From Lineus longissimus (lineage: Eukaryota > Nemertea > Pilidiophora > Heteronemertea > Lineidae): a stretch of 60,000 bases of DNA. The position numbers and the translations under genes are program-made. This document shows positions 11,501 through 26,500 of the stretch, piece after piece. The notes under the pieces were generated by a model. That model saw only the letters and a list, made by a program, of their open reading frames with translations, did not search any database and was not told the origin of the DNA. Where the stretch lies: NCBI RefSeq assembly GCF_910592395.1, contig NC_088325.1:9738109-9798108 (forward strand). Direction: 5' to 3'. Every line of letters starts with the position of its first letter. Positions within the stretch are counted from its first letter, which is position 1.

Positions 11501-14500
11501 TTGCAGTCCCTTTAAAATGCAATTGATCATCTTAAAGGTTTTCAAAAATGCTCTTCTAATTTTACCAACTTCAAAATATTTTCAAATAATGCTTTCTCCT
11601 TTTTGCAAAACTTCGGTCCTGATGAGTGTTAAAACAAAAGAAACTGCAGGATTTGTAGGTCCTTGTCACCTCCCTTTGGTCGCCGAATGGCCAACCTAGA
11701 ATACATTTCGAGGTGAATACTTCAAAAACTCATGAAGATCATGTGTGGGTCTTAAGCAACAACTCTGATTTTCCAACCGTCAGTTCAGGTAAGTATACCT
11801 CAGTGCCTGCTATCAATAATTTACAATTGGCCTCAATGAGTGACTGTAGACACTTAAGATGACATAATTCGGAAAGTTTTGAACAGGGTCGAAACCCTGA
11901 CACCATTTTTTGGGCAGATATTTCAGCACAACATTCCCAATAAACATGGGTTGAGGTTCACCGGCCAGGCAGAAGATTCTTAGAAAGAAAGTTCACTGCT
12001 AACAGAAATGCTCAACGATTTCCCCAAATCTGGTCGGCCGAACTTTTACCGAAACCTTCAAATTGTGAACTGACCCGATTCTTCAAACTTCGCCTTGAGA
12101 TATTCACAGCGAAACATCGACTATGACCACTGGCTTACCACACAAACATCATGATTACGGTACGAATCGCGTTATCTCGGGTCCGGAAGAGGTCAAGGTA
12201 GTTGTAGCTATGCTTGCTTGCTTCCTCCTCCGAGGTCAGTTGGGCGATTTCACGCAGTAGCGCAAGTTTCGGGACGGGCTTTTTGTTGACCTTGGCCATT
12301 TCTACGATGATTTCCTCCGCTTCGTCGAATCTGCCTTTCTGGATCAACCATCTTACGCTCTCTGGAACCCAACTGAAAATAGATCCGCTTTGGTCAAGAT
12401 TATGTAGAAGACATAAACAACAATCAACTATAAAAAAAACCCAAATTTTCACGGCCATATTATTTTCATGAATTTTGAGCAGAACTGAGATTTGCCAAAA
12501 ATAAAAGTCACAAATACCCATTTTTTGATTGGAAAAACCAAATAATCAGCCAGATCTGCCAAACTTGGTCGCTCTCACTTGATGTACACCCTACGGTGTC
12601 TGCAGAGAATGTCTCGCTTTCGATTTGTGCGCTGGAGATAGCGGGTATATTGAGTAGAATATCCAAATGCACATCACAAACAATACCGAGAGCTTGGCTT
12701 TGGCTCGACTCGGGAATGTAATTTGACCCGTCAGTTTTGGCTTGAGCCAAACGAAACTGAAACTAATATCTGTGGAGGCCAATTGTTGACACTGCTGCAT
12801 TGCCCCAAGGAGCCTGGTGCTAAGGGACATGGCACGTTGATTACAACAGCAACAACAAATCATATCTATGGTCTTGTCATATCAGGTTTGTTTATGAATT
12901 TAAGATTAACATGGTACATGCAGTCGAAGTTCAAACATTTCACTGTGAACCGTTTCTTGAAGTGACGATTTTGAATGCTGACAAATACCGAATTCTGGTA
13001 TTACTGCTCCGATAGGTACAGTTTACCCCTCTATTAATGCAAGTATCAATTCGTTTCTTGTACCCCCCCTCCTCAAGGGTAGTTGAGCTATCACCACTAA
13101 TCTTTGCCGATGCTTGAGTAGTGTTTATATTTCCTTCAGTGAAAATTTGGCGAAGCTGGAAAGAATAAGGATGCTAATGTGTCGATGTCTTGTCGAACAT
13201 ACAGCCTTACCCAGTAAAATTAGTCCGGTTACTTTATATGATGGTGACAACTGATATATTGTTGATGGTGATGTCTTGACGAAAGAAAAAGTAGCATTGG
13301 TGAAAAAAGGGTGATGCTTGAGCCTTAAGATGTCGTTATAGGAAGATAAGGTGTCGTATCCTTGAGGAGGTGGGGTACAAGACACGAATTGATACTTGCA
13401 TAAGGACACCCTCGGGACTGACAAGTGCTGTCATTAATAGAGAGGTGTCCTAATTAGAGAGGTCGAATTGAATAGAAACAACCGATTTGGGACCAAAACT
13501 AGTGTTCTTGATAGAGAGGTTGTCCTCAATGGAGAGGTGTCCGCTAATGGAGTTTCCACTGTAATTTGACTTTTCTTTCAAAATCTACTTGTCCCAAACA
13601 ACCAATGACCTGAACAAAAATATCAATTGGTGGCATCAAACCATGTGGTTATGACCCACAAGTGGATATGTCCTTCAATCTATCTGTCACTATCTTTGTT
13701 CACAGGTAAGCTATGGGAATGCGATTCCGATATTCTGATTGCATTCCCATTCTTTATCTTCTTAGAAACGAAATAATAAGTAATAACAGACTAATGGTCT
13801 TTATGACCCATTCCAACAAGATAAATGTATGGACGTCATTTTTCATTTGAAAATTTGTGGCTTAAATACGAGGTGGTAAACATGATGGCCAAAGCAACCT
13901 CCTTTTCTGGGGGAGAATTTTAAAGCTTTAGATAAGTGTGTCTACCCCTAAAGTTCCTGAACGGGTGGGAGGTCAGGGGAATCCGAGGAAGAAGCTCTCC
14001 CTGGTAGCCACCTTTTGAGCAGATCTCTCAAAAGAGGGTATAGGCTTCCAAATTTTGCTGCCATTTTTCCCTATTTAATTTACTATGGGTCTACTACACA
14101 TAATATCGGCCTTTCGCACAGGCCCCCTCAACGGGTTAACAGCATTGATATGTAGAATGTAAGCTTCGTGCTTACTGGTAAATCGATCAAAAGAAACTCC
14201 TGTCCAATTGAATGAAAATACCACAATACAGGTCTCCACTAATTTGACAGGTCATCGTGCACTATGTAGTTGACCTGTTTGACATCGACACAGAATAGAC
14301 ACCAATTTGCTTTATCCTTTTTCTGCTCACAAGGTCATCGTGTACAACTAAGGTGACAGGTGACAACTACCAGTATGTCAAAAATCTTCAATTTGGCCCC
14401 AAATTCAGGTTACCTCGGTCCAATGGGCCAATAGGACTGTCCACCCCCAGGGGGTCAATGGCCAATTTACGCTATTTGACCTCGGTGACCTTGAAAAATA

Positions 14501-17500
14501 GGTTAAATCAAAACACATGTCATGTATCGTCACTACATTAACCTACGATAGAAAATTTGTTGATAATCGAGCTTAGTTCGTTGCATCAAACTTTGCAGAA
14601 GTGTAGTCCTATATCTTGTCATTATCAGAAGAGAATTTTAGAAAGTTCCATAATAATAATCGAGCCCTTAGCCCTTAGAGAAATATAGCACTTTTTGTGT
14701 TTTGTGTTTTTGCCACCTGGTTGCAACATCAGGAATCGAACTGGACTGAATTTTGGTCTCCCAGGTTTCATTACATAGGGGAACATAATATGGGCTCAGT
14801 ACCCAATTAAATCTGCTATTGGGCCCGTTTACATACATTTTTTTGTGATTTAAACAAAAATCAATGCTGCAATTTTCATCAAACTTTGCAGAGGTGTAGT
14901 CCTATATCTTGTCAATGTCATAAGCGAATTTTAGAAATTTCCAATGATTCTAAATTGTTTTATTAGCGTTTTCGTGAGACATGCCAGAATATGACAGGAT
15001 GCGGGTCGTGTTCACTGCCTGTGAGAGAATATCTTTCCCATCCAGTAAAATCTAGAAAAGGAGTTCCTACCTCAAAAGCGACCTGAATCGTGTTAGTTGA
15101 TATCACTCAAAATCAAAAAAGCCTAAAATGATGTTTGCAAACCAAATAACTAGCATTCCAGGCAGTACTTATGCATGACAGGGCTTTTTAAAATTTAATC
15201 ACATTTTTCCCACGGTACCACTAAACAGTTAATAGTGATCTCAGCCCATATGTACAAAGTTTTAAGTCATATACAGTTGAACCTCCCTTAGCGGACACCT
15301 CTCTATTAAGGACAACCTCTCTATTAAGGACAACCTCTCTATTAAGGACAACCTCTCTATTAAGGACAACCTCTCTATTAAGGACACTAGTTTTGGCCCC
15401 AAATTGGCAGTTTCTATTCAATTTGACCTCTCTACTCAGGACACCTCTCTATTAAGGACAGCACTTGCCAGTCCCGAAGGTGTCCTTAATAGAGAGGTTC
15501 TACTGTAATAGAATTTACCAATGATCAAGGAAGGCCTATGTCGAGTCATTCGGAGTGCAACATGCACCTGCTACCCTCTCACAAGATTCACAGGACAATT
15601 GATGGCATTTTAAAGATAAAACATCCTGTCGAAGCTTCACCCTTTCAGGACGAGTCTCGCAAATTTTGCAAGCATTGAATACCTCCTTTCTTGACGAGTC
15701 TCACAGACATGCAAGATTGACGATCTTTTCACTACATCGGTTTTCTAGTCATTTCTAATGCCGCTCTGCATTTTTCAATTGCTCAGAGGGGATTCCCGAC
15801 ATCCTGGGGAATACCTTTTCTATTCATGCCAACTTCATAGCGATTCTTACAAAGCCGATATTTTCCTTTCAAAAACTTTCGATTTTGGACAAAACAACTT
15901 GAAAATATCCAGTCCAGAGCGGAGGTTTAGGGAAAAAAAATTCAGTCCTGAAAGGGTTAAAGAACATATTGATTATTAACAGCCACCTTGGGAGCAAAAA
16001 AAATCCTAGGCAAGGTGGAGTACACTGATTTCTTATATCCCTTGTATAGGGTTGTCATGGCGACACAACAACTGGACAAGGTGAGGTCGTCGTGGCAACA
16101 TAACAACAGGCGGGTCGAAACCAGAGTTAATCACCCGTTGTGAGCACTATGAGAGCCTTAGCCTGATCAATTGGAAAAAATAATGCATGGAATCCGATTT
16201 TAACCTTTTACAATTAATGATCATCAGTTGATGGAGAGTTGTCGCAAAGTGCTTATAAAATGGAGAGTCTCGAATGGTCCGGTAACACCCTTGCAGTGTT
16301 CCCTCAAAACGATTTCTTTCGCCAGGTGCTACAAGCCTGTTAAGTTTGACTTGCCAGAACACTACACACCCTGAAGAATTCAGTTCCCCAGATTGCCGAG
16401 AATCTAGCACACCTTCCAACTTGCCGAGACGGACAATCCTGGGAAAGGAGATGGTTTTATAATACATGTTATGTTTAAAAAACTGTGTTGTTGGAGTCTT
16501 CCGACGAAATATATTTCATCAAACTCGTCACAGGGTTCGTTGGGCATTCATGGAGAAAATTATACCGCTGGCTTGTTCTGCAGAGAGCAAACAAATCACA
16601 AATTGCAAATGTACCAATGAGCTCCTCCCCTCTTTGGCTTTTTTCTTGTCATGCCAAGACTAGTTCCAGGGCAGGCTGCTCGGTATATTGGAAGGCCTGC
16701 CCTGGATAAACAAGATTAAGATCAGATTCTCAGCAGTGTGGGGACTTGATTCTTCAGAATGCTACCATCCTCAAATAATATAACAATGCAGCACCATTCA
16801 AGGAACCATCAGAAGATGTTTGTCAACATGTTGTGGCCGTCCAAAATCAACAAAAGCTATGCATCTATCATTCAGCGCAGTGACCCAAATACATGAATGC
16901 ATACTCCCTTATTCCAGATGCATGATCATTCAAGGTTGTGATCGAAACACGCCCATTAAAAACATATGATATAGTCACGGATACATTATATTCAATGTCA
17001 AAAATTCAAGTTCAAATTAAATTTTGTATTTCATAAATTTTGAACTATGAGTTTTGGAAGCCTGTTACGACTATCAGAAATGGAAAAGTTGGCCACTGTG
17101 ATCGGCCAATTTGGATGAATGATGTCAAATAGTTGAGAACTTTAAAAAAATTTCCAAATTCTCTGTCAAATCCAACCTTGTCTCAGCCACTATCAGCTGT
17201 CATCAACAACGCCCCATTAAAAGACTTATATCAACATGCCGAGGAAAATACACCATGTAAGGGTATCTGCCAGGATTTTTTTCATGGGGGGAAGAAAAGA
17301 AGAAAAATTCGAGGTGATAGAGAAGTTGGTCTCAATGCGTAGCGTAGTTCTGCGTGACGATGAACTAGTCTGTCACACTGTAGTATCAAAGGGTTAATAC
17401 AGTTCTTGATTGACAGGTCATTCGCAAAACTCGTATGATCGCAAATCCGAAACCACTGACGTAGCATGACGCAGCAAAAATTTGGCCGATCAATTTTTTC

Positions 17501-20500
17501 ACGTTTGATGCTTACCTTCTCAACAAGCTTTCAGGCACCCTTAACAAACTGAAACACCTACAAAGGGGCATGACAGTCCCAGGCAGGAAGTTCAAAGTGC
17601 CATTCAATATTTGGTCACTTGACAATGAAAGTTGAACTAAAAACAGACGAATCATCAGTAATGGGGTCATGCTGTTCGTAATAATTGGCTGTCCAGGAAA
17701 ATAGAAATGCAGTTAAACACAATGCCGTTGTGCAGTTATCATGAATATGAGTTGCTGAAACTTGATATTTATAGTGTTTCTATATCAGTCTACACGATGG
17801 CATGGCTGAAATTGATATTTAATACGCATTAATGCCATGGAAATTTACAAATTCCAGTATCGATTTCAATTTTTTTATGAACAGCCTCGGCCTGAACAAT
17901 AGGGCCATTTACACGGTGCGGGTTCGATCCGGTTCGAGACCAGTTCAGTATAAAAAGCACCGTGTTAATACGATTAAATCAGCCTGAACCGACCTTAACT
18001 GACTTAACCGAACCGGCCTGAGATTCGTCGCAAAGCCGAGTCTCGGGCCGGTTCAGGAGGGTTCAGGTCGGTTCAGGCGGGTTCAAGTTGTCATGTAAAT
18101 GCGAACTGGCTTTAAACTCACCCGAGGCCAGTTTGCACTCGGCACAAAACTGACGTCATTAGCGGGAATAGCTGTCGTATTCCTGTCATGACTTTTAGCG
18201 CCGTGTTTTGATTCGATCCATTCTTCGTGATTCATCTGTTCATTTGCTTTAATTTCACTTGTTTTTTCGGCTTTTTCTTGGATATTTCATATTTCGATCA
18301 TTCATATCTCGATCATGGCCACAGCAGCGCAAGCTCAAGGTTTTAGAGGGAACTGCTCAACGGATGAAGAAACGAACATTTTATTGGAGATCTGGGGGAG
18401 AACCATATACAAAGGGCCCTAGACGGTACCAAGCATAATAATAAAGTGTATAAAGATTGTTTTTTTTAATTTTGTTTGATGGTTGTTATAAAACTTTTCT
18501 TCCTCCAAACGACAGGAGATTCAGAAACGCCGTGATCGGCCACAGCGCGAACGAACTGGCCTTGAACCGGATCGAAGTCAGTTCAACTAACCGGCACCGT
18601 GTGAATACGATTTCATCCAGGTGAACTGGCTTTGTGGGAACCGACCCGAGGTGGGTTTAGGCCGGTTCGGACGAACCCGCACCGTGTAAAAAGCCCTATC
18701 AAATGAAAACTTAAAAAAACTTCAAACCAGTGTGACATTTGTAATTCAATAGAACAACGGAAATAGGTCACTGCATAAATATCAAAACAATACTTGTATT
18801 CAAACGAGTGTGATTATTCTAAGTTTTATTCACAGTTTCATGGAATTGAATTAGAATGAAAAGGCAAAATATGCAACTGGTCGGATCGATAAATATTTAA
18901 GTGATCCTTGTATGAATGTAGATGTTATGGCTGCTGACAGGTGGAAAGCATCTTGACTCACAATGTATTGACATTGCCCTGCTTACAGACGGCACGCGTC
19001 AATAACTTGACGGAAGTACAGGAAGCATTTATATGCGATTTTTAACCAAATGAAGTTGATCGGCTGCATGTATTACTCACTTATAAACGGCGGCGCCCAT
19101 CTCTGAAGGAAAAATGCTGCTTTTCCACCTCGAGACGGCCATTTATTCACAAATAGCTCATCTTAGGACACAATGTACCCAACGGGAGACAAGATTTACG
19201 CACACACCGGTAACTTAAACCATTCAGGCGCTAATCGCTGGCTGATATCGAGTACATCACCAGTCTGCACCATCTTGGTTTTCTGAGAATTGGTTTAGCA
19301 TTGTGGACGCCTGTACATCATGTACATGGTTACATAGTTCCGTTTTCAAGAAGTATTACACTCATGAAAAAAAGTGTTACTCACAAACCAGCACCCCATT
19401 TACACCAAACCCACAACATACCAGCACCCACACAATCCGATTTTTATACCTCGAACAGCCCGCGCCTCGGGTATATGCTAGTAACCACAATGGTGACAAG
19501 TGAGCACTGGCACTGACTATCACTGTCGCCCTGCAGCGGACTGATATCTCGGCAAGAGTAGCGTTCTTGTGTCTCATTCAAAAACTACAATATACAGCGG
19601 AACCTCTCTATTAAGGACACCCTCGGGACTGACAAGTGCTGTCCTTAATAGAGAGGTGTCCTGATTAGGGCGGTCAGATTGAATGTTACACCCAATTTGG
19701 TACCAAAACTAGTGTCCTTAATAGAGAGGTTGTCCTTAATAGGGAGGTTGTCCTTAATAGAGAGGTGTCCTGATTAGGGAGGTCAAATTGAATGTTAAAC
19801 CCAATTTGGGACCAAAACTAGTGTCCTTAATAGAGAGGTTGTCCTTAATAGAGAGGTTGTCCTTAATTTAGAGGTGTCCTGATTAGAGAGGTCAAATTGA
19901 ATATAAACTACCAATTTGGGACCAAAACTAGTGTCCTTAATACAGAGGTTATCATTAATAGAGAGGTGTCCGCTGAGACAGGTTCTACTGTACTTTGCGT
20001 TGAAACTTACGCAGTGCCTAGAGAATATTGAAAGCGCAAACCATGTCAAGTTGATTTCAAATTCAGTTCATATCAGCTGCACAGTGGCCATGGAAAGTGA
20101 GGTCTGTGTGATCAAAAAATGGGTCCACCATATGCTGTTTTATATATCGTATGCAAGTGTATACTGCATACGGCAGAATCAGATCGGGTGAGGTGCACCC
20201 TAAACAGAGACTGACCTTGAAATCACTCTATTACTGAACGGAGCATGAAATTACCCTGCCAAACCAACTGACAGTTAAAGCAAGTGTGATTAAAATGTCC
20301 ACCTTACATTTGGAATGTATGTTAAGAATGTATGGAAATCAGCCCAGAGGGCGCAGTCCTTCTGTAATGCCCACCAAACAGTAATAATCTGTGGCGCCAT
20401 TCCAAACACAATTGTCATGTTGTCATGACTCATCACCAGTCGTGGTGACAGAGATCCTCTGTTTGAGCACCGCACCAGTTTTGTGATAATTAATTGCTGT

Positions 20501-23500
20501 CATTCATACATGCATGGACACTTTTGCCGGTGTACCTCTCGACCAACAGAAAATTGAGTGGAGAACACTGTAATTGAGGTGAGGGATAACAGAGAGCTGG
20601 TGGAGGGGGGCGAAAACATTTACTTACAAAATAGCCAATGGGATGAGGATGAGAGTCGAGCTTCCAGATGCGAATGCCTGGTGTCTCCAGTCCGGCAGAA
20701 TCCACGCCCACAAAGTCAGCAGACACAGGCCAAAGCCGAAGAAACCCAGCGCGCCCACGAACGTTCGCCATTTTGGACCGATGAATTCGACGGGAATCGT
20801 AAAACAAAGCATGAGGGAGCCACCTGAAAATATATGAATGTGCAAATATATTACGTTGCTGTTTAATCTTTACATTTGTATAAGGGCTCTGTGACGGATT
20901 ACAGTTGAACCTCTCTATTAAGGACACCTCTCTATCAAGGACACCTTTTGATTATGGACAACCTCTATTAAGGACAACCTCTTTATTATGGACAACCTCT
21001 CTATTAAGGACAACCTCTATATCAAGGACATTGCATTTGGTACCAAAGTGGTCATTTCCATTGAAATTGACCTCTACAATTCGGACACCTCTCAAGTAAA
21101 GACAGCATTTGTCAGTCCCATTTCCTTCATTGTCTCCAGGTGTCATTTGGGCTAATTTTCTGTGCGACATAAGTTGCGTTTCCTCCTAGTATGTCCATAT
21201 GTTTTTTGCGCTTCCACCTTTGAATTGCGGTGCTTAAACAGACCCGTGTGTGAAAACCCCACATCGAGCTCGATGGGGCTAATTTAAAAATGGGTTTGAC
21301 ACGGGGTTTTCCAAAAGGTGGAAGCGCAACAAACACGGCAATCTGTAGTTCCTTAGCACGGCGACAGATGGCGCATTCGATTTCTGTAATTGCTATCCCT
21401 ACAGCACATGCGTAAAAAGTGTCACCAAAAACTTTCTAACCTCCAACATTTACAAAACACAGGAGAGGTACTAACTGCAGCCACACCTGTCGCCGGATCG
21501 ACTAGCAATATCTTATGCTGATTTAATAGGTGGAAGCGCTCGCCGGGGTTTTTATTACACACGGCAAAGACACAGGTGTCGAAAACCTGGGGATTTTGGA
21601 TCGGTAGAACTAAGACTATAGTGTTTCATTTTGCTTGTCACATATCAACCCAACTGGCGCATAACCGTAGTGGCACGCATAAACGCTCATCCCGCCTTGG
21701 AGGAGAAATACCCCCTGGAGAAAATCACCTCCAAGTGCAGAGCGAACACTGAGGAAGAAGAATATTAAACGTTAAAGTACATGTATGTTAATGCTAAAAG
21801 GTATGCCAGCTAGCCCACTAAACATTTGGTTTACCGAAGAAAAAAGTTGTTTATGAAAATATAATGTGCAGTCATCGTATACGAAATGCACAGTAACGTT
21901 TCTGATCTAGACATGACAGAAACCGTGGCACAAGTCTTGGGGCACTGAATTAAAGAGGTACACTGTTCATGTTTAATGCTAGCTCAGCAAAACACAGATA
22001 ATACAAACACAATGCCACCGTGCATGCAAATTTGCTAAAACTTGGATTCATAGACCTATTTGAATATCTGTCTTGGACTCTGACTCTCTAATCGCAGCTA
22101 CATTCATTCTGTAGTCTTGTAACATGTATATTCAACAATAAATTCACCAATTTCTTTTTTCAAACTGATTTTTTGGGGGGGGGGGTACTTATCTTCACCC
22201 TAGGATTTATTTTGGATACGTCATTTTACCCATGGCGGAAACTCTGTCAGTAGAAGATCCAAATTTACACCACAAATATTCTTAAGAGCCCGGCTTTGAC
22301 TTTACTCAGGAATGTTCATTTGACACGTTAGCTTTAAAAGCTTGTTGTTGCCAATGTTCTTGTTTGCTCGAAATAAATTAACATTTTCCATTGTTAGCAG
22401 TGAAATTTGAGACTTGTTTGTTAAGCTTTATATTTTCTGCCGAGTCATGCACCCTTATTCTTAATAAGCAGTTTGATTGATATTTTAGAGCTGGATACAA
22501 TGGTGGTGTGTTGTGGATTTAGTATTTAGGGCCATACCAATTATTTCATCTGTATAGCGGGCCCTCCAACATTGATTTTGCCATTTTTGGAATAAAACTA
22601 AAACTGAGTTTTAAGATATTTTTATTTTCAAACTACCTGCCTAGATGCCACAGGACAAAAAACAGATGTCCAGTATGAGAGAGTTCTTGGGAGATCTTGA
22701 ACGAAACCAACATTTCTACCTGGTGTGCAGGTCACCAGAAGTAGGTCTATAGGATTGAGAAAAAAAATCAAAATGGCGTCAAAAAGCTGATATTCTCAAA
22801 ATGAAAAATTTGCTTTTTGGCCACTTCATGAAATCATCGACATATTAAAGATGAAGAAGTCTCAATGAACAATCGGATGATAACAGTGCATTCCGTTATC
22901 TTTTTCCAAGGTTTTGAAAATACTTTAGTTGCTGAATAAATTCATATAGAATGTAATTGTCGCAGATAGGCAGTATTGATAGCTCATACACCAACAGGTG
23001 TGGAAGCCTCCGAACCAGTTCACCAGCTCAGGTCAGGCTCAGGTCATGTCAGGCCAGGTGCTACCAGACCCCATGCAGGTTTGCCTACATGCCACTAATA
23101 TCCTGTACCAATAGGGCCGTACAGACGACTGAAAATAGACCCGATGAGATACGATCGAATCTGAATATGATATAAATTTCCCTGGCGTAAACGCAAATCA
23201 ATCGGGACTCCAAGTAGTCCACCTCTTTTGCTGGTTCCATCGGGGCTAGTCCGGATGGATACGGATGCATCCGGATCAAAATCGGTCGTCTAAACGCGAT
23301 CGGGCCTAATGCGATCTCATGTGGACTAAATCTTTACCTGCACGCATGCGTAGTGGTGCTAAATCGGTGTCGTCACCGCGACATCCGTCCTCATTGCTGT
23401 TGAGCGTCTAAATGGGTACATTTGAATGAGACCACATCCTGTCTAGAATGGGGTTCGATCCGATTGGATCCGAATGCGGTCTGTTTGGAAAGCGTCTAAA

Positions 23501-26500
23501 CGGCCCTAATGTCACAGTCCTGTTGGGTCCCATGGGTGTCCTTGATAGAGAAGTTCTACTGTTCACTCACAAAATGTGATCGAGTTTATGCAATGATACA
23601 AAGGCTTGCTGTGGGAGGATGGATCGTTCAAGTGAAAACTGGCTAAATACCCTGCCATTGAGGTCACCCAAGCGATCAACTATATTAACAAATATAAACA
23701 TGTAAGTGAACCAGGTATTTTTTGACAACAGTGATGTGATTACACTTGATTGATGTGAAGAGTGATGATCGATTAACCCTTACAGGGCCAACTGTGCCGA
23801 TCGTCAAATCTTGGCCAAGATGCCAACCTCGACGATCATCGCATATGTACTGAAAATGAAATTCGACATTGCAATTCTGAGGACAGACAGACAGTAATGT
23901 TAGAAGAGCTAGGCTGGCCTACCTTGCAAGAAAGGAGAAGACAAGCAAGATTGACGCTCACGTATCAAGCAGTGGATGGCCTCGTTGCCATCAACACCAG
24001 CTACCTCCATCCTCTTCAAAATGCAAACAGGGCTCGAGTGAAATGGCCTGATATTGTCAGGATGGCTTCCCCAGGAGCGCCCCCTGGTACCACAAGACAA
24101 CATCACCAGCTCCAGCACACCATCCCACACTGCAATACCGAACACTACAAACAGAGCTAACTACCGAAAACTACGAGGGAGTGGAACAGCCTGGCCCGAC
24201 AAATCGCAGCAGCACCATCCTTAGAAACGTTTAAGGCTGCGCTCGGGAGGATGGCCGCCTTGAGACCAACAAACATTTTTTTTTAAATCCTGCACGGACT
24301 ACATTTAGGGTAGAATGGGGTAATTGTAGCCCTTGGATTGTTTGATCCATGGGGATATCAATCAATATCATAGGCAGGGGCTACAATTTAACCAGGGTTA
24401 CAATTACCCCACTCTACCTTACCTTTGGATTTTTTTTATCGACCAAGTTTTTAGCGTGCACAGCAATCGGAGTCTTCGTCACTCCTCCTAGGCACTGATG
24501 TTGTTTACGCAACACTCAGGGTAACACGGATCGGATTGGATTGAACATACAAACTTTCAGCGAAATTGCAAGGATGACGGCTGCAGTATGGTATGTAGTG
24601 TATACCTTAAAACTGCATTTCTATTTTCCTGAACCACCATTACAAATGGCGTAACCCTTTAACATGTTTAAGGATTTTTTGGGCACAGCGAAATCTACCT
24701 TGAGAGGGGTACTTTGCTCTGGTGATGGCAAGAATGCCAAAAGCCGAGGGGGCTAGTAGGGCGACAATAACACAACACTCGACGTAAGAATGCTGTAGAG
24801 TTGGTGAGAATGGCAAAAGTCTGAGGGGGCTAGTAGGGCGACAATAACACAACACTCGACGTAAGAATGCTGTAGAGTTGGTGAGAATGGCAAAAGTCTG
24901 AGGGGGCTAGTAGGGCGACAATAACACAACACTCTTAAGTAAGAATGCTGTAGAGTTGGTGAGAATGCCAAAAGTCTGAGGGGGCTAGTAGAGGATGACA
25001 ATAACACAACACTCTACGTAAGAATGCTGTAGAGTTGGTGAGAATGGCAAAAGTCTGAGGGGGCTAGTAGAGGATGACAATAACACAACACTCTACGTGA
25101 GAATGCTGTAGAGTTGGTGAGAATGGCAAAGTCTGAGGGGGCTAGTAGAGGATGACAATAACACAACACTCTACGTAAGAATACTGTAGAGTTGGTGAGA
25201 ATGGCAAAGTCTGAGGGGGCTAGTAGAGGATGACAATAACACAACACTCTAAGTATGAATGCTGTAGAGTTGGTGAGAATGTCAAAAGTCTGAGGGGGCT
25301 AGTAGAGGATGACAATAACACAACACTCTACGTATGAATGCTGTAGAGTTGGTGAGAATGCCAAAAGTCTGAGGGGGCTAGTAGAGGATGACAATAACAC
25401 AACACTCTACGTATGAATGCTGTAGAGTTGGTGAGAATGCCAAAAGTCTGAGGGGGCTAGTAGAGGGTGACAATAACACAACACTCTACGTATGAATGCT
25501 GTAGAGTTGGTGAGAATGGCAAAGTCTGAGGGGGCTAGTAGAGGATGACAATAACACAACACTCTACGTATGAATGCTGTAGAGTTGGTGAGAATGGCAA
25601 AGTCTGAGGGGGCTAGTAGAGGATGACAATAACACAACACTCTACGTATGAATGCTGTAGAGTTGGTGAGAATGGCAAAAGTCTGAGGGGGCTAGTAGAG
25701 GATGACAATAACACAACACTCTACGTATGAATGCTGTAGAGTTGGTGAGAATGGCAAAGTCTGAGGGGGCTAGTAGAGGATGACAATAACACAACACTCT
25801 ACGTGAGAATGCTGTAGAGTTGGTGAGAATGGCAAAAGTCTGAGGAGGCTAGTAGAGGGTGACAATAGCCTTAAGGAGGAATGCTGGATAGTTGCTGAAA
25901 TGGGCTACGATGAGAGAATAATTTGTGTAGGTGGTAGTTCGGATATTGCCAGTATTTTACATACTGATAAATAAATACTGAGCGCAGAAATTGATTTGGC
26001 AGTTGGGACTGGGTCGCCCCCATTTTGGTCCATGCACGCTGTAATTCTTGCCAGAATGTTTTGCGTGCATACATTATGCATCAAGGGTTATTAACTGGCC
26101 TACCTAATTGGGAATTGATTGATATTATTGGGTGCATTTCTATTGATTCAACAAAAGTGTTGCATAATTGATCGTAATGTCAGATTGTGTCGAGATGGAG
26201 CGGTATAGGAAAGACACTATTCCTTAGTGAAAATTTTCTGTCTGCTCACATGGGTTGGGGTTGAGAGTTCCTTTCATATGGAATGGACACTTTCAAATTA
26301 AATTACAAAATTTCAAATTCTAACAAACGGCATAGGCCTTTAACCCTTTCGCTTCGCCGCTCAAAATTATTTCAATGTTGATTCTTTGCTGCCCCAAAAT
26401 ATTGTAAAAGCCAATTTTAACATAGGTAACTTTGAGGCCAATATACAGCCTGAAGGAGAAGAGATAGAGCTTTGGACTATTGGAAAAGGTTGTTGGGGAC

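Noticed and set aside
16668-16706. Hairpin CCAGGGCAGG ... CCTGCCCTGG
   Set aside because: Perfect 10-bp stem but short and isolated; expected by chance in 60 kb and no flanking signal.
20490-20927. 145-codon minus-strand frame around SLC22 exon 3
   Set aside because: Different frame from the conserved exon; the exon frame carries the family motifs.
24640-24745. Copia-type retrotransposon RNase H remnant
   Set aside because: Only a weak resemblance (KILKHVKG) and no neighbouring motifs; kept as a hint, not as a feature.
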